A stretch of DNA of 64,000 nt from Neglectibacter sp. X58 (GCF_009936035.1 NZ_QWEO01000001.1:1-64000); one strand, 5' to 3'; shown: positions 48,677-57,786, counted from the stretch's first letter. Translations and numbers: made by a program. The notes: a model not told the origin generated them from the letters alone.

Positions 48677-51600
48677 ATGAGCGAACTTTACAAGGCCGTT
48701 TCCCCGGACATGAATTTTGTGGAGCGGGAAAAGGCCACAGAGCAGTTCTGGCAGGAGCATAAAATTTTTGAAAAGAGCGTGGAGCAGCGGAAGGGATGCC
48801 CCGCTTACACTTTCTACGACGGGCCTCCCACCGCAAACGGCAGGCCCCATATCGGGCACTTGGAAACCCGGGCCTTTAAGGACATGTTCCCCCGGTACCA
48901 CACCATGAAAGGGGAGCAGGTGCTGCGCAAGGCCGGGTGGGATACCCATGGCCTGCCTGTGGAGCTGGAGGTGGAAAAGCTTCTGTCTATCAACGGCAAG
49001 GAGCAGATTGAGGAATATGGCATTGCCCCCTTTATCGACAAGTGCAAGGAGAGCGTATGGAAATATAAGGGCATGTGGGAAGATTTCTCCCGCACCGTAG
49101 GCTTCTGGGCAGACATGGATGATCCTTACGTCACCTACCACAACAGCTTTATTGAGTCAGAGTGGTGGGCTTTAAAGCAGATTTGGGACAAGGGCCTGCT
49201 CTATAAGGGCTTTAAAATTGTGCCCTACTGCCCCCGCTGCGGCACACCCCTTTCCTCTCACGAGGTGGCCCAGGGCTATAAGGACGTGAAGGAGCGCTCT
49301 GCTATTGCCAAGTTCAAGGTGAAAGGGGAGGACGCCTTCATCCTGGCCTGGACCACTACCCCCTGGACGCTGCCCTCCAACGTGGCCCTGTGCGTGAACG
49401 CCGGGGAGGATTATGTAAAGGTAAGCTATACGAAGGAGGATAAGGCCGAAACCTACTACCTGGCCGCGGCCCTGTGTGACACAGTGCTGGGAGAGGGGAA
49501 TTATACTGTGCTGGAGCAGTATAAGGGAGCCGACCTGGAGCACAAGGAATATGAACCGCTGTTTGACTTTGTGACCCCCAAGGAGAAATGCTGGTATGTG
49601 GTGTGCGATGATTACGTCACCCTCACCGACGGCACCGGCGTGGTACACATTGCTCCGGCCTTTGGCGAGGACGACGCCAAAGTGGGCCGCAGATATGGCC
49701 TGCCCTTGGTGCAGCTTGTGGACACAAAGGGCCAGATGACAGAAGAAACCAAATGGGCAGGGGTTTTCTGCAAGGATGCGGACAAGGAAATCCTGGTGGA
49801 CTTAGACAAGCGTGGCCTGCTCTATTCCGCGCCGAAATTCGAGCACAGCTATCCCTTCTGCTGGCGCTGCGACACGCCCCTTATCTATTATGCCCGGGAG
49901 TCCTGGTATATCAAGATGACCGACGTGAAAGAGCAGCTTATCGCAAACAACAACACGGTGAACTGGCTGCCAGAGAGCATCGGCAAGGGCCGCTTTGGGG
50001 ACTGGCTGGAAAACGTCCAGGACTGGGCTGTCAGCCGCAACCGCTATTGGGGCACGCCTCTCAATATCTGGGAGTGCCAGTGCGGCCACCGTCACGCTGT
50101 AGGCAGCATTGCGGAACTGAGGGAACTGTCGCCTAACTGCCCAGAGGACATCGAGCTGCACAGGCCCTATGTAGACGAGGTAACCATCCCCTGCCCCCAC
50201 TGCGGAGGGGAGATGCACCGGGTGCCCGAGGTTATCGACTGCTGGTTCGATTCCGGCTCCATGCCCTTTGCCCAGTACCACTATCCCTTTGAGAACAAGG
50301 AGCTGTTTGAAAGCCAGTTCCCGGCAAACTTCATTTCCGAGGCTGTAGACCAGACCCGGGGATGGTTTTACTCCCTCTTAGCCATCTCTACGCTTCTGTT
50401 CGACAAGGCCCCTTATAAAAACGTGCTGGTGATGGGCTTGGTGCAGGACGAGGAAGGCAAGAAGATGAGCAAGTCCAAGGGCAACGCTGTAGAGCCTATG
50501 GAGGCCCTGGAGTCCTTTGGCGCAGACAGCCTGCGCTGGTTCTTCTATACCTGCTCGGCCCCCTGGCTGCCCAAAAATTTCAGCAAAAAAACAGTGGTGG
50601 AGGGCCAGAAAAAGTTCTTCTCCACCCTGTGGAACACCTACGCTTTCTATGTGCTGTACGCGAACATTGACAGCTTTAACCCCACAAAGCACAGCCTGGA
50701 TACATGCGCCCTCACCGTTATGGACAAGTGGCTTTTGTCCCGGCTGCACTCCACCATCAAAGAGGTGGACGGCTGCCTTGCCGCCTATAAGGTGCCGGAA
50801 GCAGCAAGGGCCTTGCAGGACTTTGTGGACGAAATGAGCAACTGGTATGTCCGCCGCAGCCGCGCCCGGTTCTGGGCACAGGGGGAACTGGAGGACAAAA
50901 CTGCCGCCTACATGACACTGTACACAGCCCTGGTGGAAACGGCAAAGCTTTGCGCGCCTATGGCCCCCTTTATGAGCGAGGAAATTTACCGCAACCTGGT
51001 GTGCTCTGTAGACCCCGCCGCCCCGGAAAGCGTGCATCTGTGCGCCTATCCTGCCGCAAAGGAAAGCTGGGTGGACGAAAAGCTGGAGCAGGACATGGAC
51101 GAGGTGCTGAAGGTGGTCACCCAGGGCCGGGCCGCCCGGAACCTTTCCGGTATTAAAAACCGCCAGCCCCTGCAAAAGCTGTATACAGACGCGCCCTCCG
51201 GCCTGGGAGAGCTGTACCAGGATATTATCAAACAGGAATTGAACGTGAAGGAACTGGAATTCCTCAGCGATATGTCAGCCTTCGCCGCCTACACCTTCAA
51301 GCCCCAGCTAAAGCTTTTGGGCAAGAAATTCGGCAAGCGCCTGGGAGAATTGCGGGAAGCCCTGCAGAACCTGGACGGCTCCGCCGCCAAGAAGCAGCTT
51401 GACAATGAGGGCTTTGTGGCGGTGCCCATGTCTGACGGGGGGGTACAGCTTACCGCGGAGGAACTGCTTATTGACGCTGCCCAGAAGGAGGGCTTCACCT
51501 CTGTTTCCGACAGGGGCCTCACTGTGGTGCTGGACACGGCCCTGACAGAGGAACTCATCGAGGAGGGCTTTGTGCGGGAGATTGTCTCAAAGCTTCAGTC

Positions 51601-51817
51601 CATGCGCAAGGACGCAGGTTTCCATGTCACCGATCACATTGAGGTGTACCAGCAGGGGAGTGAGAAGGTTGCCGCTGTGCTGCAGGCCAATGAAAGCGCC
51701 ATCCTTTCCGATGTATTGGGGGAGGCCTGCCATTATGGCGCCCTGGAAGGCTACACCGCAGAATGGGATATTAACGGCGAGGCTGTCACCCTGGGCGTGC
51801 GGCGGGTGGAAAAATAA
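48677..51817 (+). CDS. ileS: Isoleucyl-tRNA synthetase (long, IleS2-like form)
   Basis: This 1046-residue class I synthetase has the HIGH motif in NGRPHIGHLETR, the CP1 editing domain (AWTTTPWTLPSNVALCVN), the KMSKS motif in EEGKKMSKSKGNAV, and an anticodon-binding C-terminus. Length above 1000 residues and the sequence around HIGH (YDGPPTANGRPHIGH, WDTHGLPVE) resemble the eukaryote-like IleRS2 group, several members of which tolerate mupirocin. It is controlled by the T-box upstream. The start is the ATG after GGAAGGCGG; the frame runs open upstream through the T-box, but that part is not coding. Confidence 0.95.
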   Translation: MSELYKAVSPDMNFVEREKATEQFWQEHKIFEKSVEQRKGCPAYTFYDGPPTANGRPHIGHLETRAFKDMFPRYHTMKGEQVLRKAGWDTHGLPVELEVEKLLSINGKEQIEEYGIAPFIDKCKESVWKYKGMWEDFSRTVGFWADMDDPYVTYHNSFIESEWWALKQIWDKGLLYKGFKIVPYCPRCGTPLSSHEVAQGYKDVKERSAIAKFKVKGEDAFILAWTTTPWTLPSNVALCVNAGEDYVKVSYTKEDKAETYYLAAALCDTVLGEGNYTVLEQYKGADLEHKEYEPLFDFVTPKEKCWYVVCDDYVTLTDGTGVVHIAPAFGEDDAKVGRRYGLPLVQLVDTKGQMTEETKWAGVFCKDADKEILVDLDKRGLLYSAPKFEHSYPFCWRCDTPLIYYARESWYIKMTDVKEQLIANNNTVNWLPESIGKGRFGDWLENVQDWAVSRNRYWGTPLNIWECQCGHRHAVGSIAELRELSPNCPEDIELHRPYVDEVTIPCPHCGGEMHRVPEVIDCWFDSGSMPFAQYHYPFENKELFESQFPANFISEAVDQTRGWFYSLLAISTLLFDKAPYKNVLVMGLVQDEEGKKMSKSKGNAVEPMEALESFGADSLRWFFYTCSAPWLPKNFSKKTVVEGQKKFFSTLWNTYAFYVLYANIDSFNPTKHSLDTCALTVMDKWLLSRLHSTIKEVDGCLAAYKVPEAARALQDFVDEMSNWYVRRSRARFWAQGELEDKTAAYMTLYTALVETAKLCAPMAPFMSEEIYRNLVCSVDPAAPESVHLCAYPAAKESWVDEKLEQDMDEVLKVVTQGRAARNLSGIKNRQPLQKLYTDAPSGLGELYQDIIKQELNVKELEFLSDMSAFAAYTFKPQLKLLGKKFGKRLGELREALQNLDGSAAKKQLDNEGFVAVPMSDGGVQLTAEELLIDAAQKEGFTSVSDRGLTVVLDTALTEELIEEGFVREIVSKLQSMRKDAGFHVTDHIEVYQQGSEKVAAVLQANESAILSDVLGEACHYGALEGYTAEWDINGEAVTLGVRRVEK

Positions 51818-51852
51818 CAGGCTGTCCGCCTAAAACAAAGAGGAAATTTTGA

Positions 51853-51900
51853 AACAGGAAGCATCCCCGCTTGGCAGGCAGGGAATGCTTCCTGTTTTTA
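51853..51900 (+). terminator. Terminator of ileS
   Basis: aacaggaagcatccc and gggaatgcttcctgtt form a long stem followed by ttta. Confidence 0.88.
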
Positions 51901-51979
51901 TAGTCCCTGCGGTTGAAAAGGGCAAAACTTTTTCAAACACATTAACTACATATACCCGGGCGCTTTTTTATACAAAGCA

Positions 51980-52008
51980 TTGCAAAAGCTTAGGGGTTGT
52001 GATATGAT
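51980..52008 (+). promoter_or_regulatory. Promoter of the lipoprotein gene
   Basis: TTGCAA (51980-51985), a 17-bp spacer and TATGAT (52003-52008). Confidence 0.65.
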
Positions 52009-52044
52009 TGGTTTACAGAACTTTTGGGGAAGGACTTGATATTC

Positions 52045-52785
52045 ATGAAAAAAAGAATAGCTGCTGTGCTTTTGCTGGCCATGTTTTGCATAACCCTGGC
52101 GGGCTGTTCGGCTAAGCCGGAGCAGGGCAGCGCCCAGCCTGCTGCCGGGGGATGGGAACCTTTAGTCTCTTCCTCTGTAGAGCCGGCTTCCTCTGCCGCC
52201 GCCACGCCGGAGCCGGCGGTACAGCCCACCCCAACGCCCTCTGCAAAGGGAGAGGAGACTCCCTCTGCCGCAGACGGCCTCGGCGCCCCTGCCAGCCAGC
52301 CTGAGGATGTCCAGCCTGCTCCCAGCGCGGCGGAGGCTGACGACTTCGGCGTAACCTTGTATATTGGCACAAAGGCTGGGGGGTTCCAGGAATATCCTTG
52401 TACGCTGGAGGGAGAGGTGACCCCAGAAGGGCTGATACAGGGAATTGCCGATCTCACAGGCTGGGACTTGACCCTGGCAGAGCCTGTGGCAACGGGCAAG
52501 GGCGGTATGAGCGTGTGCCTGGCGGAAAGCTCAGCCCTGTTCCAAGGCCCTATTGAAAACCAGAAGGACGAATTCCACATGCATAGCGCTGATCAGATGG
52601 CAGAAACTGTGCTGGACAGCATCCAAAAGACCCTGCAGGAGGGCTTTACTGGAGCAGGGGGCAACCCAGATAATATAGATATTTATTTCTATATGGAGGG
52701 GGAACAGCCCCTGGCCCTGTCGAATATCGGCTTCTCCTGGCCTTTGGATCAGCCATACCAGTGGAGTGCCGCACAGCAGAACTGA
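52045..52785 (+). CDS. Lipoprotein with Pro/Ala/Ser-rich linker and GerMN-like domain
   Basis: This 246-residue protein has a lipoprotein signal peptide ending in the lipobox LAGC (Cys at residue 20). A low-complexity Pro/Ala/Ser/Glu linker runs to about residue 95, then a folded domain starts FGVTLYIGTKAGGFQEYPCTLEGEVTPEGLIQGIADLTGW. The last part resembles GerMN domains of germination and sporulation proteins, at low confidence. It would sit on the outer face of the membrane. I chose the ATG before KKRIAAVLL because only this gives a clean signal peptide. Confidence 0.78.
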   Translation: MKKRIAAVLLLAMFCITLAGCSAKPEQGSAQPAAGGWEPLVSSSVEPASSAAATPEPAVQPTPTPSAKGEETPSAADGLGAPASQPEDVQPAPSAAEADDFGVTLYIGTKAGGFQEYPCTLEGEVTPEGLIQGIADLTGWDLTLAEPVATGKGGMSVCLAESSALFQGPIENQKDEFHMHSADQMAETVLDSIQKTLQEGFTGAGGNPDNIDIYFYMEGEQPLALSNIGFSWPLDQPYQWSAAQQN

Positions 52786-52847
52786 TAAAAAGCACAAGAG
52801 GGAGACGGGCTGTAGTATGCGGCCCTTATGACGAAAGGAGTTTTCCT

Positions 52848-53690
52848 ATGCCTATCCGTATTATTACCGATTCCGCCTCCGACATGGTTTCCCCTCAGCG
52901 GCAGGAAGTCAGGGTATTGCCTATGACTATCAGCTTTGAGGGCAGGCAGTGTCAGGACGGGGTAGATTTAACCCACAGGCAGTTTTATGAACAGCTTATT
53001 GAAGGAGACGACCTGCCGGTTACCAGCCAGGTAGGCCCCGGAGAATTTGAGGACGCTTTCCGGGACGCTGTGGAGGCTGGGGAAGAGGTGGTAGCTGTCA
53101 CCTTGTCCAGTAAACTTTCCGGCACTTGGCAGTGCGCCTGCCTTGCGGCCCGGAAATTCCCTGGAAAGGTGCATGTGGTGGACAGCGAAAACGCCACTAT
53201 TGGCGAGATGATTTTGGTGGAGCGGGCCTTGGAGTTGCTGGATCAAGGCCTGGAAGCGACTGAAATAGCGGCCTGCCTGGAGAAGGAGAAAAAGTCTGTC
53301 CGGCTTATCGCCCTGCTGGACACCTTGGAATACCTGAAGCGCGGCGGGCGCATTTCTCCCACCACAGCTTTAGTGGGCGGCCTGCTGTCTGTAAAGCCGG
53401 TGGTAGCTGTCCGGGAGGGCGAGGTGGTGGTGCTGGGCAAGGCCAGGGGATCAAAAAACGGCAACAGCCTGCTGATTCAGGAGATTGAAAAAACTGCCGG
53501 GGTGGATTTCAGCCGCCCCTACCGCCTGGGTTATACCGGGCTTAGCGATGCCCTGCTGCAAAAATATATAGCAGACAGCCGGGAGCTTTGGCAGGAGCAT
53601 ACGGATTCCCTGCCTTTCTGTACAGTAGGCGGCACCATTGGCACCCATGTAGGCCCGGGAGCCGTGGCTGTGGCGTTTTTCTGTAAATAG
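52848..53690 (+). CDS. DegV-family fatty-acid-binding protein
   Basis: This 280-residue protein starts PIRIITDSASDM and has the DegV features: VTSQVGPGEFEDAF, VTLSSKLSGTWQCACLAA, VVDSENATIGEMILVERAL and LLDTLEYLKRGGRISPTTALVGGLLSVKPV. Family members (FakB) bind a fatty acid and present it to the kinase FakA, feeding phospholipid synthesis. No FakA gene is adjacent. The start follows AAAGGAG; a 29-codon longer frame overlaps the lipoprotein end and is not used. Confidence 0.92.
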   Translation: MPIRIITDSASDMVSPQRQEVRVLPMTISFEGRQCQDGVDLTHRQFYEQLIEGDDLPVTSQVGPGEFEDAFRDAVEAGEEVVAVTLSSKLSGTWQCACLAARKFPGKVHVVDSENATIGEMILVERALELLDQGLEATEIAACLEKEKKSVRLIALLDTLEYLKRGGRISPTTALVGGLLSVKPVVAVREGEVVVLGKARGSKNGNSLLIQEIEKTAGVDFSRPYRLGYTGLSDALLQKYIADSRELWQEHTDSLPFCTVGGTIGTHVGPGAVAVAFFCK

Positions 53691-53826
53691 AGTTTAGATA
53701 TTTCTCAAAAGAAGCGCTTGCTCTTAGGCAGTCACCCATAAAGAGGTATCCTTACAATGAGTGGCACAGTCGATTTTTGATAGATTCTTGGTGCGGCGAT
53801 AAGGCCTTCTTTGTCTTTGGGAGCAG

Positions 53827-53868
53827 ATAAAACGCAGAGAGCCTGTTTGGGCACTCTGCGTTTTATTG
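53827..53868. terminator. Terminator after degV
   Basis: ataaaacgcagag (53827-53839) and ctctgcgttttat (53854-53866) form a 13-bp stem that can work in both directions. The rest of 53691-53931 shows nothing else. Confidence 0.82.
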
Positions 53869-53931
53869 AAGCCAGCACATTAGAATAGATTAAATTAGTA
53901 CTCCATTAGTCTTATTCCAGCATCACCTGCA

Positions 53932-54206
53932 TCAAACCAGCAGCTTGCGCTTTTTCCAAACGCCAGAAAGGAAGTAGACCATTGCGGGAATTGCGGTGAC
54001 ATAAGTAGCCAAAGTGTAGCCTAAGAGCACGCCGAACATCCCCATATGCAGCACCTGCTCAAACAGCAGGAACAGGCCGATGCGGGCCACCACACCGTCC
54101 ATGAGGCCGATGATCAGGCTCAGCCTTGCGTTGCCGATACCCTGGATAAAAGGATTGAACGCCTGCATGATGGGAAAAGCTGACTTTTTTGATTTGCGTT
54201 TGCCAT
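53932..54206 (-). pseudogene. MATE transporter remnant with internal deletion
   Basis: The minus strand starts ATG (54206) as MANANQKSQLF, two bases after the Rrf2 stop, then loses frame. From 54168 another frame encodes the last helices of a MATE protein (FNPFIQGIGNARLSLIIGLMDGVVARIGLFLLF ... KKRK). More than 350 codons between the two parts are missing, so the gene was removed by an internal deletion near 54170-54175. The start and tail show that an Rrf2-regulated exporter stood here. Confidence 0.8.
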
Positions 54207-54207
54207 A

Positions 54208-54639
54208 CTATCTTTCATTCATTCCTTTCCGGATCGTTTCCACGATCCCCGCTATTGTGTACTGGTCGAGAGCGGATTCTACCGCGTCCTGGGCGGCGCC
54301 CAGCGGCTTCCGGATAGCTCTCAATATATTTCCACCTACCGGGCAAGTTGGGTTGGGCCGCTGGTGCGTGTCGAAAAGATGGGCATTTTTCCTTGCCTGC
54401 ACTGCTAAAAATACATCCTTCAGCGTAATCTCTTCCGGCGGCCTTGCCAGTTCGGTGCCGGCCGCACCGTTGCGGATACGCAAAAGGCCGGCATTTTTTA
54501 GCTGCCCGTTGAGCCTGCGGATCACCACCGGATTGGTGTTGGCGCTCTCCGCAATCCGCTCTGACGGGCATTGCCCGGGATAGATAGCCGCGAACGCCAG
54601 GATGTGTATAGCCACAGGGAACCTAGTGTTTGCGCTCAT
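54208..54639 (-). CDS. Rrf2-family transcriptional regulator
   Basis: This 143-residue winged-helix protein begins SANTRFPVAIHILAFAAIYPGQCPSERIAESANTNPVVIRRLNGQLKNAGLL, with the Rrf2 recognition helix NPVVIRRL. It lacks the three-cysteine Fe-S cluster of IscR; only single cysteines occur, as in YwnA-type members. It was coupled to the exporter gene that is now broken, so it may be left without its original target. The start follows GGGAGG, and a consensus promoter lies upstream. Confidence 0.88.
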   Translation of the reverse strand: MSANTRFPVAIHILAFAAIYPGQCPSERIAESANTNPVVIRRLNGQLKNAGLLRIRNGAAGTELARPPEEITLKDVFLAVQARKNAHLFDTHQRPNPTCPVGGNILRAIRKPLGAAQDAVESALDQYTIAGIVETIRKGMNER

Positions 54640-54662
54640 GATACCGCCTCCCTTACGCAACT

Positions 54663-54691
54663 ATTGTAGTTACACTTATGTGAAATGTCAA
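54663..54691 (-). promoter_or_regulatory. Consensus promoter of the Rrf2 gene with dyad
   Basis: On the minus strand TTGACA (54691-54686), a 17-bp spacer and TACAAT (54668-54663). The spacer contains ttcacataagtgtaa, an imperfect palindrome that could be the Rrf2 operator. Confidence 0.75.
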
Positions 54692-54815
54692 GAGTTTTCT
54701 GGCTATTCGTGGGTACAAATGAAGGCCAGTGCCGGAAATTTGCACCCCAAAGGGATAAGAATATGTGTTCTATGAGGGAGGTCAGTTGATTTTACTTCTC
54801 CGCCGGACAACATCT

Positions 54816-54977
54816 TTAGAAATTCGATTTCTCTTTAACACATAGCCATTTTTTCTCCATAAGCTGGATGTTTTTCGGGAAAAGTTCAATGGTAGAACGG
54901 GTAATATTTAAGTCTCCGCAAATACGCATAGGTTTTGTTTCATTTAAAAAGCAGGCCCGTCCTGGATTTCTCACTCT
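54816..54977 (-). other. AT-rich stretch with a 53-codon gene remnant
   Basis: The gap 54692-55018 is clearly more AT-rich than its surroundings. On the minus strand 54977-54816 is open for 53 codons, ending ICGDLNITRSTIELFPKNIQ...KEKSNF and a stop. I do not recognise it. It looks like the C-terminal piece of a decayed or transferred gene, with no ribosome site of its own. Confidence 0.35.
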
Positions 54978-55018
54978 TCACGAAAACTTACACACGCCCG
55001 AGCAGATTTGATTGCCGC

Positions 55019-55047
55019 TGGACTTTTTCCTCTGAGGGCTGTATAAT
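55019..55047 (+). promoter_or_regulatory. Promoter of the intact MATE gene
   Basis: TGGACT (55019-55024), a 17-bp spacer and TATAAT (55042-55047). Confidence 0.6.
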
Positions 55048-55090
55048 ACAAATTAAATACAGATAAAGGAAAATACCAGGAGGTACAGCT

Positions 55091-56497
55091 ATGCAAAGCG
55101 ACGCACCAAGGCCCCAGGGCCTATTGGCCCGGCTGCTGGAGCCGAAAGCCCAAATCCCGGAGGAACGAAAGCGCTTTTCAAACCCGGCCCTGAAGGCCCT
55201 GATCCTGCCCGTACTGATTGAGCAGTTTCTGGCCCTTTTGGTGGGCATTGTGGATACCCTGATGATAAGCTATGCCGGGGAAGCGGCGGTGTCCAGCGTA
55301 TCCCTGGTGGATCAGCTTAACAACGTGTTCATCATGGCCTTCACAGCTCTTGCCTCTGGAGGCGCGGTGGTGGCCAGCCAGTATGTGGGCCGGGAGGACA
55401 AGGAAAACGGGGACATGGCGGCAAGCCAGCTTGTAATGTCCATCAGCGCCATTTCCATCCTGTTGGGGCTGGTGGTGCTGCTGTTCGGGCGGCAGATTTT
55501 CGGCCTGCTGTTCGGCAGGGTGGAGCAGGAGGTGCTGGATACCGGCATGGTTTACATGCGCATCACAGCCTTTTCCTTCCCCTTTTTAGCGCTGTATAAC
55601 GGCTGTGCCGGGCTTTTCCGCAGCATGGGCAGGACAAAAATCCTCATGCAGGTTTCCATTGCCATGAACGGCATCAACGTAGCGGGCAACGCCATCGGCG
55701 TGTTTGCCCTGCGCGCAGGCGTGGCAGGCGTGGCTTGGCCCACCCTGATTTCCCGGGCCTTTGCGGCTGCTGCCATGGTGATACTGACCATGAACCCGGA
55801 AAACCCCATCTCCCTGCGGCTTTCCATGGTGTTCTCCTGCCGGTGGAACATGATTACAAGGATTTTCCGCATTGCCGTACCCAACGGCATTGAAAGCGGC
55901 TTGTTCCAGCTTTCCAAGGTGGCCCTCAGCTCCATTGTCGCCACCTTTGGTACTGTGCAGATTGCCGCCAACGGCGTGGCCCAAAGCTTCTGGTCTATGT
56001 CGGCCCTGTTCTGCATTGCCATGGGTCCTGTGTTTATCACAGTGGTGGGCCAGTATATGGGCGCGGGAGACGTGGAAGGCGCTGACTACTATATGAAAAA
56101 GCTTCTGCGTATCACGTTTGCCGGGGCCGCTGTGTGGAACCTGGCCATCCTTTTAGCCACGCCCCTGGCTTTGCAGGTGTACAGCCTCAGCGGGGAGGCC
56201 AAGCACCTGGTTATCCTACTGGTTTTCATCCACAATTCCCTCAACGCTGTGTTCGGCCCTGTGGCCTTTGCCTTTGCCAACGGCCTGCGGGCCGCCGGGG
56301 ACGTGAAGTTCACCATGTACGCCGCCATCTTTGCCACGGTAGTGTGCCGGGTGTCCCTTTCCTTCCTGTTTGGGCTGGCGCTGCAAATGGGCGCTGTAGG
56401 CGTGGCCCTTGCCATGGTGTGCGACTGGGTTATCAAGGCCATATTGGTTATCTGGCGCTATAAGGGCGGCAAGTGGCGCGCCATGCGAGTGATTTAA
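55091..56497 (+). CDS. MATE-family efflux transporter
   Basis: This 468-residue protein has a short cytosolic N-terminus (about 35 residues) and then about 12 membrane helices. Family features include KALILPVLIEQFLALLVGIVDTLMISYAGEAAVSSVSLVDQ and GGAVVASQYVGREDKENGD. It is only about 20-25% similar by eye to the MATE protein at 21874, so it belongs to another subgroup. The ribosome site is CAGGAGG. It is single-gene, with promoter and terminator. Confidence 0.92.
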   Translation: MQSDAPRPQGLLARLLEPKAQIPEERKRFSNPALKALILPVLIEQFLALLVGIVDTLMISYAGEAAVSSVSLVDQLNNVFIMAFTALASGGAVVASQYVGREDKENGDMAASQLVMSISAISILLGLVVLLFGRQIFGLLFGRVEQEVLDTGMVYMRITAFSFPFLALYNGCAGLFRSMGRTKILMQVSIAMNGINVAGNAIGVFALRAGVAGVAWPTLISRAFAAAAMVILTMNPENPISLRLSMVFSCRWNMITRIFRIAVPNGIESGLFQLSKVALSSIVATFGTVQIAANGVAQSFWSMSALFCIAMGPVFITVVGQYMGAGDVEGADYYMKKLLRITFAGAAVWNLAILLATPLALQVYSLSGEAKHLVILLVFIHNSLNAVFGPVAFAFANGLRAAGDVKFTMYAAIFATVVCRVSLSFLFGLALQMGAVGVALAMVCDWVIKAILVIWRYKGGKWRAMRVI

Positions 56498-56507
56498 CCG
56501 TACATAG

Positions 56508-56541
56508 AAAATCCCGGACTTTTCACAGTCCGGGATTTTCC
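56508..56541. terminator. Bidirectional terminator
   Basis: aaaatcccggact (56508-56520) / agtccgggatttt (56527-56539) separates the convergent MATE gene and the ECF-partner gene. Confidence 0.88.
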
Positions 56542-56549
56542 TGAAGTGT

Positions 56550-57131
56550 TTATGCGGCAAGCTTTTCCACAAGGGACTTAGCCGCCATAAGCTGGCCTGT
56601 GAACCTTGCGGCGGCGGCTTCCAGCTCTTCATCGGAGAAATCTGCGCTGCCCCTTACTTCCACAGCGATGCCCTCCTTCCGGGCGTCTTCCAGGATCTCC
56701 TTGCTGGGCTTGTCAGGCAGTTCAATATCCTCTATCACGGTGTTGCCGTCCTTGTCCTTGTAGACAATCCGGCCCTGCCCGCTTCCCTTTTCTTCGATGG
56801 AGAAATACTCAATAGGCGTTCCATCCTCCGCCCCTTCCAGAGCGTCAGAGTCTACCGTCACCATAATGGCTTCCCCGTCTTCGGAATAGCTTACAAAGCT
56901 GACAACGCCTTTGAAAAGCTCTCCGCCTGTGGCGGCGTTTGCTCCCATAGCCAGGGCCGCGGCCAGGGCCACCACCAGGGCAGCCACCACCAGGCGGCGC
57001 AAAATAAATTTCTTGGGCCTTTTCTTTGTTTCTGTCATGTCAAGTACCTCCTGTATCAATTGGGGAGAGGGCACAAGCTTTGAAAATGTCTGCTTATATA
57101 ACCAGGTATCCGGCAATGCTTTGTGTTCCAT
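56550..57131 (-). CDS. Single-pass membrane protein, probable anti-sigma partner
   Basis: This 193-residue protein has an N-terminal cytosolic part of about 43 residues (TWLYKQTFSKLVPSPQLIQEVLDMTETKKRPKKF), one transmembrane helix (about 44-66, RLVVAALVVALAAALAMGANAA) and an acidic extracytoplasmic domain. Directly downstream of an ECF sigma gene (2 bp gap) this layout is typical of anti-sigma factors, though the cytosolic part lacks a clear zinc (ZAS) motif. A frame continues far upstream inside the sigma gene but is only a shadow; this ATG follows a GAGGGAGAA-type site within the sigma gene end. Confidence 0.72.
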   Translation of the reverse strand: MEHKALPDTWLYKQTFSKLVPSPQLIQEVLDMTETKKRPKKFILRRLVVAALVVALAAALAMGANAATGGELFKGVVSFVSYSEDGEAIMVTVDSDALEGAEDGTPIEYFSIEEKGSGQGRIVYKDKDGNTVIEDIELPDKPSKEILEDARKEGIAVEVRGSADFSDEELEAAAARFTGQLMAAKSLVEKLAA

Positions 57132-57133
57132 GG

Positions 57134-57616
57134 TCAGTTCTCCCTTTCTTCTTCGCACAATTTCTTTTTCAGCTTCTCCCTGGCCCGCTGCATACGGGTC
57201 TGCATGGTGGAGGGCTTCACCCCGCACAAGGCCGCGCATTCCTTCACAGGATAGCCCTCGTAATAGTGGAGGTATACGGGCACCCGGTATTTCTGGGGCA
57301 GTTCCATCACCGCCAGGAACAGGGCGCTTTCCTCCGGCCCTTCCAGAGAAAGGGTCTGTGCGTATTCCTCCAAAGGCACGCTGCGGCGGAACCATGCCGA
57401 GCACACCAGCTTTTTGCACTCGTTCACCGCCACCCGGATAACCCAGCGGCGCATGTGCTCCTCGCTCTCAAAGGCGGTCTGGGTGCGGAAGAGCTTTAAG
57501 AGCACGTTCTGGGTGATGTCCTCGGCGTCCGCCTGGTTTTTGCAGGAGTGGAACGCTATCCGGTATATTGTGCCGCTGTACCGCTCGGCCGCGGCTGCAA
57601 ATGCATCGCTGTCCAT
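57134..57616 (-). CDS. ECF-type RNA polymerase sigma factor
   Basis: This 160-residue sigma factor has region 2 (FAAAAERYSGTIYRIAFHSCKNQADAEDITQNVLLKLFRT) and region 4 (LPQKYRVPVYLHYYEGYPVKECAALCGVKPSTMQTRMQRAREKLKK), and lacks region 3. It would direct polymerase to a small stress regulon, held in check by the membrane protein encoded next. I chose the ATG that follows AAGGAGG at 8 bp. A TATTAT sits upstream on the minus strand, but no autoregulatory -35 is certain. Confidence 0.9.
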   Translation of the reverse strand: MDSDAFAAAAERYSGTIYRIAFHSCKNQADAEDITQNVLLKLFRTQTAFESEEHMRRWVIRVAVNECKKLVCSAWFRRSVPLEEYAQTLSLEGPEESALFLAVMELPQKYRVPVYLHYYEGYPVKECAALCGVKPSTMQTRMQRAREKLKKKLCEEEREN

Positions 57617-57757
57617 GGTTCCGCCTCCTTCTGAAAAGCTTTTCACCCATAATACCCCCCAGCGCCCGGAAAAATCTCATAAAAGGGGAAATTTTTTTAA
57701 AAATTTTTCTGCCCAGGCCCTCCGGGGCAAAAAAACAGGGGTTTTTTGAAAAAAGCC

Positions 57758-57786
57758 TTGCAATTTCCGGACACGCCTGCTATAAT
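57758..57786 (+). promoter_or_regulatory. Promoter of rpmB
   Basis: TTGCAA (57758-57763), a 17-bp spacer and TATAAT (57781-57786). Confidence 0.8.
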
